A DNA stretch of 53,999 nt from Ruthenibacterium lactatiformans (GTDB lineage: Bacteria; Bacillota; Clostridia; Oscillospirales; Ruminococcaceae): assembly GCF_000949455.1 (NCBI RefSeq), contig NZ_JXXK01000027.1, forward strand, positions 1-53,999, in the 5' to 3' direction. Positions within the stretch are counted from its first letter, which is position 1; each line of letters opens with the position of its first letter. The notes beneath the pieces are model-generated. The model made no database searches. It was not told the DNA's origin and was given only the letters and a program-made list of their open reading frames with translations. The position numbers and the translations under genes are program-made. Shown here in pieces: positions 49,703 to 53,999 of this stretch.

Positions 49703-50662
49703 TCACCGCCCCCTCTCCTCGTCATGCGATCTCTGCCGGCTGCGCTGGTAGGCTTCCAGCACCCGAATGATGTGCGCGATGATCTGTTCAGCCGAGGTCG
49801 TTTTGGGGAAGAAGCGTTCCAGCTTTACGAGGGGGATGCTGATCTGCTGCTCACGCGGGGCGACACTCGGCGCGCGGGCGGTCATAATGCTGGTCAGCTT
49901 GTCCTCGTTTAGCGATTTTTCCTTGCTGGCCGCTTTAAGCTGCTGGGCCTGTGAGAGGGACGGCGTACATTCCTCGCTTTGGATGTACTCGTAAAACTGC
50001 TCTTGCTCCTGCGGCGCGAGATAGGAGAGTTCCACCGCCGGATTGAATTTCAGCTTGTTTTCCTCGACCATCTCTTGCAGTTCGGGGATGAGTTCATTCA
50101 GGCGAATGTAACGCTGGATTTGGCGGCCACTTTCGCCTGTATTCTGGCCGACAATATCTGCACTCTCAAAACTCCCGACAACTTGTCGGGAATTATTTTT
50201 TACCGGTCTACCGCCTTTTCTTTTGATTGCTTCCAGCTTCATTTTGTACGCCTTGGCCTTTTCAATGGCGCTCACATTCTCCCGCTGACAGTTTGTATCA
50301 ACCATGCGGATTATTGCGGTGTCGTCGTCCATCTCGCGCACCAAAACCGGCAGCGTCTCAATTCCCGCCAGCTCACACGCCCGCTTGCGGCGGTGGCCCG
50401 CGATGATCTCATACCCGCCCTCCAGTCGGGGCCGCGCAATCAGCGGCGTCAACACGCCGTACTCCTTGACGCTTTCCACCATCTTCTGCATTTCCTCATC
50501 GTCCCGCACCTGGAATGGGTGGTCAGGGAAAGGAAAAAGCTGGTCGATTGAAAGCTGCTGTACCTTTTCCAGCTTTGCTTCCTGCCGCTGTGCCTCGGTC
50601 GAAAAAAGACTATCGAGCGAGGGCAGATTGATGTTGCTGCCGTATGGCCCGCGTCCGCTCAT
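49703..50662 (-). CDS. parB: ParB/Spo0J-like partition protein
   Basis: It is 319 aa with AAGGAGGTGA upstream. The ParB N-terminal nuclease-like domain (LSIDQLFPFPDHPFQVRDDEEM, YGVLTPLIARP, YEIIAGHRRKRACELAGI) is at 38-108. The HTH region follows (SFESADIVGQNTGESGRQIQRYIRLNELIPEL, 165-196). It would load on a parS site and act with ParA to segregate or stabilise the circular form. It overlaps parA by 53 bp. Confidence 0.93.
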   Translation of the reverse strand: MSGRGPYGSNINLPSLDSLFSTEAQRQEAKLEKVQQLSIDQLFPFPDHPFQVRDDEEMQKMVESVKEYGVLTPLIARPRLEGGYEIIAGHRRKRACELAGIETLPVLVREMDDDTAIIRMVDTNCQRENVSAIEKAKAYKMKLEAIKRKGGRPVKNNSRQVVGSFESADIVGQNTGESGRQIQRYIRLNELIPELQEMVEENKLKFNPAVELSYLAPQEQEQFYEYIQSEECTPSLSQAQQLKAASKEKSLNEDKLTSIMTARAPSVAPREQQISIPLVKLERFFPKTTSAEQIIAHIIRVLEAYQRSRQRSHDEERGR

Positions 50663-51434
50663 GGCCCGTCACCTCCTTTGCCAGCGCCAGATACGCCAGG
50701 GATGCCTTGCCGTTCGGGTCGTAGGCAAGCGCGCTGCGGCCCACGCCAGTGCTTTCGGCAGCGCGTGTGCAGATCGGGATTTCGCTCTTATAGATATTGA
50801 GGCTTTGCCCATATGTCCGGCGCATCGCGGCGCTCACATCCTTGGAGAGATTTGTCCGGCCATCCACCATCGTCAACACAATGCCGTCGATCTCCAGCTT
50901 GGGGTTGATTCGCGTTTTGACCATCTGAATGCTTTGCACGAGCGCGATCAAGCCTTTGAGCGGGAAGTGCTGCGCCTGCACCGGGATCAGCACCCTGTCC
51001 GCAGCCGTCAGCGCGCCGATCGTCAGCATCCCCAGCGACGGCATACAGTCGATCAGGCAATAGTCGTACTGGTTCTGAAACGGGGCCAGTGTGTCCCGCA
51101 AGATGATCTCATGGCACATGGTGTTCACCAGTTTCACATCCATGTTCGCCAGCTCAATGTCCGAGGGGATGTAGTCGATTCCCTCCGGGTTATGCTGTAC
51201 GCCCGCGAGGTTGGTGTTCTTTCGGCCTGCGATCTCGGCATCCATGAGGTTGGAAAGTTTCACTGGTATGCTATCCAGATTTCCGCAGCCCAGGTATATG
51301 CTCAAATCCCCCTGCGGGTCGGCGTCCACCAGCAGCACCCGCTTGCCCTGCCGGGCCAGTGCCACGCCCAAATTGACGGCGGTCGTTGTCTTGCCCACGC
51401 CTCCTTTCTGGTTTGCGATTGCGATTGTTTTCAT
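50610..51434 (-). CDS. parA: ParA-type partition ATPase
   Basis: It is 274 aa from the ATG at 51434 (GGAGGG upstream). The deviant Walker A NQKGGVGKTTTAVNLG is at 8-23, LLVDADPQGD near 38-47 and CLIDCMPSLG near 118-127. It is the ATPase partner of ParB. Presence in an integrated element suggests an extrachromosomal or replicative phase. Confidence 0.95.
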   Translation of the reverse strand: MKTIAIANQKGGVGKTTTAVNLGVALARQGKRVLLVDADPQGDLSIYLGCGNLDSIPVKLSNLMDAEIAGRKNTNLAGVQHNPEGIDYIPSDIELANMDVKLVNTMCHEIILRDTLAPFQNQYDYCLIDCMPSLGMLTIGALTAADRVLIPVQAQHFPLKGLIALVQSIQMVKTRINPKLEIDGIVLTMVDGRTNLSKDVSAAMRRTYGQSLNIYKSEIPICTRAAESTGVGRSALAYDPNGKASLAYLALAKEVTGHERTRAIRQQHQSALAR

Positions 51435-51448
51435 GCGCGTTCCCTCCT

Positions 51449-52393
51449 TCATCGTTCCGGCTCAAGCTCATGTTTCATCCCAAGCCGGAGTTGCAGATAA
51501 TCGTTGTAATCTTTGCCCTTGGGCGGCGGTAGGTCTCTTACCGTGTAGCCACGCTCCCCATAGATGCCGGCCAGTTTTTTCGCAAATGCCCGGCCCCGTT
51601 GATCGTTGTCGAGGCAAAGCTGGAGCGTTTTCACCTGTGGATGGTCAGCAAGGAATTGGTCAAGCGCCATGTAATTCAGGCCGCCCAGCGCAAGATAATG
51701 CACCGTGCGCCAATCACGGCCTGCCAGAATACGCAGCGACGCACCGGAGAGCGCGTCAATCGGGGCCTCGTACACCTCAACCCGGCTTGCATCAGGGCCT
51801 CTGGCCGGGATGCGGAACGCAAACTGTTTTTGGCTGCCCGCTACGTCCCCGCGCCATCCGCCGCTGCACCCGCGCACACAGGCGTATTGCGACTTTCCTG
51901 CTCCGTCTCGACCAATGAACACACAGTTCTTGTACCCCTTGTGGTCGGTCTGGTACAGCAGCCCTTGCTCAATGCAGTAATTCAGCACCGGGTCGCGGAT
52001 GCCTCGCCCGCGCAGATACCGCAGCGCCGCGACGTTGTTTCTATCTTGCACTGGTTCTGAAAATGGGATGAGTGTCTGGGAATTGGGCGGGCGTTCCCAG
52101 GTTTGCGATGCGGATGCTGCCGGGGCTGGGATGTCCTCACAGAGCTGCTGTACTGCGCTGACAAAACTAAGCCCTTTGACACGGACGAGGTAATTCAGCG
52201 CGTTCGTGCCCCCAAAGCCCCGGCTGCACCAGTTCCATTTTCCGTTCTCACTGATCCGCAGGCTGTCGTGGGTGCGGGTCGTATACTCACTCCGGCCCAC
52301 TTTCACAAGTTCCTGCGGCTCATACGCCCGCATATACGCCAGGATGCCGACCCGCCGTGCCTGTTCGATTTGTTCTTTTGTTATTCCGTTCAT
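51449..52393 (-). CDS. DUF3991/Toprim primase-like protein
   Basis: It is 314 aa from the ATG at 52393 (AAGGAGGGAGC). The N-terminal zinc-less primase-like domain (RTHDSLRISENGKWNWCSRGFGGTNALNYLVRVKG, 39-74) is the DUF3991 pattern. A Toprim domain follows: VEVYEAPIDALSGASL near 205 with Glu, and LCLDNDQRGRAFAKKLA near 263 with DxD. Such proteins prime or assist transfer-strand synthesis. First of the parA-parB block. Confidence 0.85.
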   Translation of the reverse strand: MNGITKEQIEQARRVGILAYMRAYEPQELVKVGRSEYTTRTHDSLRISENGKWNWCSRGFGGTNALNYLVRVKGLSFVSAVQQLCEDIPAPAASASQTWERPPNSQTLIPFSEPVQDRNNVAALRYLRGRGIRDPVLNYCIEQGLLYQTDHKGYKNCVFIGRDGAGKSQYACVRGCSGGWRGDVAGSQKQFAFRIPARGPDASRVEVYEAPIDALSGASLRILAGRDWRTVHYLALGGLNYMALDQFLADHPQVKTLQLCLDNDQRGRAFAKKLAGIYGERGYTVRDLPPPKGKDYNDYLQLRLGMKHELEPER

Positions 52394-52469
52394 GCTCCCT
52401 CCTTTTGTCACTTACTCTTTTCAGCTAAGTAATTAACTTGTCTAATTCAAGTAAGTCTTATTTGAGTGT

Positions 52470-52538
52470 CCTTTTGACGCTTCTTGAACCGTCATTTTGA
52501 CGCATCAAGAACCGTGCTTTTAACGGTTCAAGAGCCAT
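52470..52538. repeat. three tandem 23-bp iteron-like repeats
   Basis: Units at 52470-52492, 52493-52515 and 52516-52538 follow each other without gaps. Units 1 and 2 agree at 19 of 23 bases; units 2 and 3 at 16. The common core is TTTTGACGC then TCAAGAACCGT (or close). The block lies at the 3' end of the RepA-like gene and ahead of the primase gene. It is a candidate replication origin or ParB/RepA binding site. Confidence 0.6.
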
Positions 52539-52911
52539 GCTTTTGCGGTTCATCCTTGGATAATGTCGCAAAATTCTTCAGGTAGATCAGGTTAGGCTTT
52601 CCAAGTCCGCGTCGTTTTCGCTCGATCAGACCGGCTTTGTGTTCCAGTTCTTCCATCAGCCTTGTGGCTTTCTTGCCCGCACAGCCGAGCGCCTGCATGA
52701 CCTCATCCATCGTGAAAATGATGTATACCCGGCCCCGCTCGTCCAGCCAGTTGTTTTTCAGCGACAGGCTCATGCGATCCAGCAGGATGCCGTAGAGCAG
52801 CTTTGCATCTGCCGAGACGCCGTCAAATCTCCTGTCAAAGAGAATCGCTTTGGGGACGCGGTAGAAGGTAAACTGCTCGGCCTGCCGACCGTAGAAGTAA
52901 TCAAGCTCCAT
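52528..52911 (-). CDS. RepA N-terminal-domain replication initiator-like protein
   Basis: It is 127 aa from the ATG at 52911 (MELDYFYGRQAEQFTFYRVP). The preceding frame belongs to another gene in a different phase. FDGVSADAKLLYGILLDRMSLSLKNNWLDERGRVYIIFTMDEVMQALG matches the RepA_N winged-helix domain of Gram-positive replication initiators. Only this domain is present, so it may be a regulator or a minimal initiator. The gene end overlaps the first iteron-like unit. Its start overlaps the Cys-rich gene by 11 bp. Confidence 0.8.
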   Translation of the reverse strand: MELDYFYGRQAEQFTFYRVPKAILFDRRFDGVSADAKLLYGILLDRMSLSLKNNWLDERGRVYIIFTMDEVMQALGCAGKKATRLMEELEHKAGLIERKRRGLGKPNLIYLKNFATLSKDEPQKHGS

Positions 52912-53167
52912 CCCGCCCACCGCCTCTGCATTGCCTCGCATTGGCAAGTGCTTGAAGAATATCGCGGGTACACCAACCGATGCAGGGCGCGTCCCGCCCA
53001 TACGGACAGTCCTCACATCTGCCGGGCGGTGCGTTCGGCGCGGCTTCGATGGCAGATTCAGCATACGGGCAAGGGGCATCCCCAAGTGCGCAGCCGTATC
53101 CGCCCAGCCAATAAAGGCAATCGAAACAATCCTCACGCCGCCTTGCTGGTTTTTGTTTCTGCTGCAT
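52901..53167 (-). CDS. small cysteine-rich protein (probable zinc binder)
   Basis: It is 88 aa from the ATG at 53167, with AAGGAGG upstream. Eight Cys in pairs (EDCFDCLYWLGGYGCALGDAPCPYAE, then CEDCPYGRDAPCIGWCTRD) suggest one or two metal sites. Function unknown. It is the first gene of the long minus-strand programme, directly ahead of the RepA-like gene. Confidence 0.7.
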   Translation of the reverse strand: MQQKQKPARRREDCFDCLYWLGGYGCALGDAPCPYAESAIEAAPNAPPGRCEDCPYGRDAPCIGWCTRDILQALANARQCRGGGRDGA

Positions 53168-53460
53168 AGGTTTTCCTCCTTTCTCCCGAATTTGGGCATA
53201 AAAAATAGCGCCCTGCAATTTTTACGTCGCGGACGCTATCTTTACCTGAATATTGCGGAAATCCTTATAGGGAAATGATACCTTTCAGATTTGTTAGATT
53301 TTCTAACATTCTTCTAACACACCGGGCTATTTTCTAATCATCTGCAATGATTTCGAGCGCACTCGACTGAACTCGAACCAAGAGAAAAATGTTAGAAAAT
53401 CAAGGCTTTGCCGGTCTTTTCTGTACTCAATTTTACCCAAATGGCAAAAGCACCTCGCAA
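53168..53460. other. right-end intergenic region with arm-type sites
   Basis: I see no gene here. It probably contains the promoter of the maintenance operon (minus strand) and the right arm sites listed separately. Confidence 0.5.
53293..53397. repeat. right cluster of integrase arm-type repeats (YTCTAAC)
   Basis: Copies are at 53293-53299 (reverse), 53301-53307, 53311-53318 and 53391-53397 (reverse), with a near copy at about 53332. They are the same heptamer as at the left end. Confidence 0.55.
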
Positions 53461-53505
53461 CTCCGACCCGGAAGGCCGCTGGTTCGAGTCCAGTCAGGCG
53501 CACCA
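53461..53505 (+). pseudogene. 3' half of tRNA-Arg(CCG) with attR core
   Basis: It begins with the core CTCCGACC (53461-53468), then the variable and T-arm, CAGGCGC and CCA. It lacks a 5' half locally. It matches the 3' part of the intact tRNA at 43 of 45 bases. It completes the orphan 5' half at 1847-1887 with perfect acceptor pairing. Confidence 0.8.
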
Positions 53506-53537
53506 AAACAGCCCTCGGAATTCCGAGGGCTGTTTTT
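53505..53537. terminator. bidirectional terminator at the right junction
   Basis: The palindrome AAACAGCCCTCGGAA / TTCCGAGGGCTGTTT has A-rich and T-rich flanks on both sides. It probably was the original tRNA-Arg terminator and also ends the second integrase gene. Confidence 0.8.
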
Positions 53538-53546
53538 CCTTTTCCT

Positions 53547-53999
53547 CTATAGTCCCATCGCCTCGGCCAGCTTCTCCTGTGCGAGCTTTTTGTTCTTGTC
53601 GAAAGCATGGCTGTAAATGTCCAATGTGGTGCCGGGCTGTGCGTGCCCCAGCAGGCCCGCCACAGTGCGTACATCTACGCCCTGAGCAATGAGCATGCTG
53701 GCGTTGGTGTGCCGCAGGCTGTGCACGTTCAAATTGTCCGGCAAATTGCCCTCCCGCAGAATCTTTTTGAACCGGAATGTGAATGTCCCCGGCACCATCG
53801 GATCCCCGCCGGGCTGCCGGAACAGATAGTCCTCTTCCTCCAGTCCCCCTCTACCACGCTGTTTTTTCTCCCACGCACTTTCTTTTTGCCAGGCACGAAG
53901 CAGTTTGCAGAGTTCTTTTGACAGATATATCACCCGTCCCCCCCCGTACGGGTCTTCGGTTCTTTCACCAGGATCGGCTGGCCGCTCAGCTTAACTAGT
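53547..53999 (-). pseudogene. second tyrosine integrase, C-terminal part, frameshifted and cut by window edge
   Basis: The last 128 codons (VIYLSKELCKLLRAW onward) hold HSLRHTNASMLIAQGVDVRTVAGLLGHAQ and the Tyr motif TTLDIYSHAF, so it is a phage/ICE-type integrase. Upstream, the frame KLSGQPILVKEPKTRTGG fits the family (KEPKT...R-VIYL) but lies in another phase. A C8 run at 53938-53945 causes the shift; six or nine bases would restore it. Orientation and distance to the tRNA half copy those of the first integrase. It probably belongs to a neighbouring element. Confidence 0.8.

Larger units (their letters stand above)
1888..53460. mobile_element. integrative and conjugative element inserted in tRNA-Arg(CCG)
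   Basis: The element lies between two halves of a tRNA-Arg gene that share the core CTCCGACC. It carries a tyrosine integrase and HTH regulators at the left end. RepA-like, ParA/ParB, primase-like, relaxase, MobC, VirD4 coupling ATPase, VirB4, VirB6, PrgI, pilin-like and M23 lytic genes fill the rest. This is a complete set for a Gram-positive type IV secretion/conjugation system. An interior cargo region (about 6.67-18.1 kb) of different base composition interrupts it. An alternative left boundary is 2094, where the intact tRNA's 3' part forms a 45-bp repeat (43 matches) with 53461-53505. Confidence 0.85.

Noticed and set aside
52528..53199. A 223-aa version of the RepA-like protein
   Set aside because: The first 96 codons overlap the Cys-rich gene out of frame. 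Family sequence begins only at the ATG at 52911.
1..53999. CRISPR arrays
   Set aside because: No regularly spaced direct repeats with unique spacers were seen. The tandem repeats found are short iteron-like or arm-type sites.

Overview
The window holds the edge of a bacterial chromosome and one large integrated conjugative element. Gene style (strong AGGAGG ribosome sites, PrgI/VirB4/VirD4/Maff2/PcfB conjugation genes, DUF3846/DUF3848/DUF3849/YodL/DUF6075 accessory genes, an ECF-type vitamin transporter) points to a Gram-positive anaerobe of class Clostridia, most likely a gut Oscillospiraceae/Lachnospiraceae type. I cannot name the species.

Layout. 1-1846 is chromosome: a divergent type III pantothenate kinase-like gene and a PanT-like ECF S component, each behind the same 24-bp promoter motif. 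1847-1887 is the 5' half of a tRNA-Arg(CCG), cut at the anticodon loop. Its matching 3' half lies at 53461-53505. Between them is an element of about 51.6 kb. Its left end carries an intact tRNA-Arg(CCG), a cluster of integrase arm-type repeats, a tyrosine integrase, a four-HTH excisionase-like protein, a single-HTH protein, a MazF-like toxin, a probable structured RNA leader and a sigma-like regulator.

At about 6.67-18.1 kb the backbone is interrupted by visibly more GC-rich cargo. It consists of a truncated IS3-family element, a group II intron 3' remnant and a catabolic island bounded by two 52-bp direct repeats. The island encodes an amino-acid/APC permease, an SDR oxidoreductase, a LacI-type regulator, an M20 peptidase (broken by two frameshifts), a hydantoinase/allantoinase-like enzyme, an ATZ/TRZ-type deaminase, an N-carbamoyl-amino-acid amidase and RidA. 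Each of its four transcription units starts at a near-consensus sigma-70 promoter overlapped or followed by a related palindromic 18-mer, so the LacI protein probably controls the whole island. The gene set suggests import of a cyclic amide/amidine, deamination, ring opening and decarbamoylation to an amino acid.

From 18.1 to 53.2 kb almost everything is on the minus strand and reads as one conjugation/maintenance programme. In transcription order it is: Cys-rich protein, RepA-like initiator, iteron-like repeats, Toprim primase-like protein, ParA, ParB, small accessory proteins, a 2767-aa methylase-helicase with a tnpV gene embedded in another frame, a CAP lipoprotein, a giant thioester/Cna-B adhesin with an IPQTG anchor behind a small leader ORF and two terminators, a class B sortase, a likely oriT, MobC, relaxase, PcfB, VirD4, Maff2-type pilin, VirB6, PrgI, VirB4, DUF6075, DUF3846, a PAPS-reductase-like protein and an M23 cell-wall peptidase.

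Beyond the right junction the C-terminal part of a second integrase (frameshifted at a C8 run) begins in the same orientation as the first. This suggests a second element stacked at the same tRNA site.
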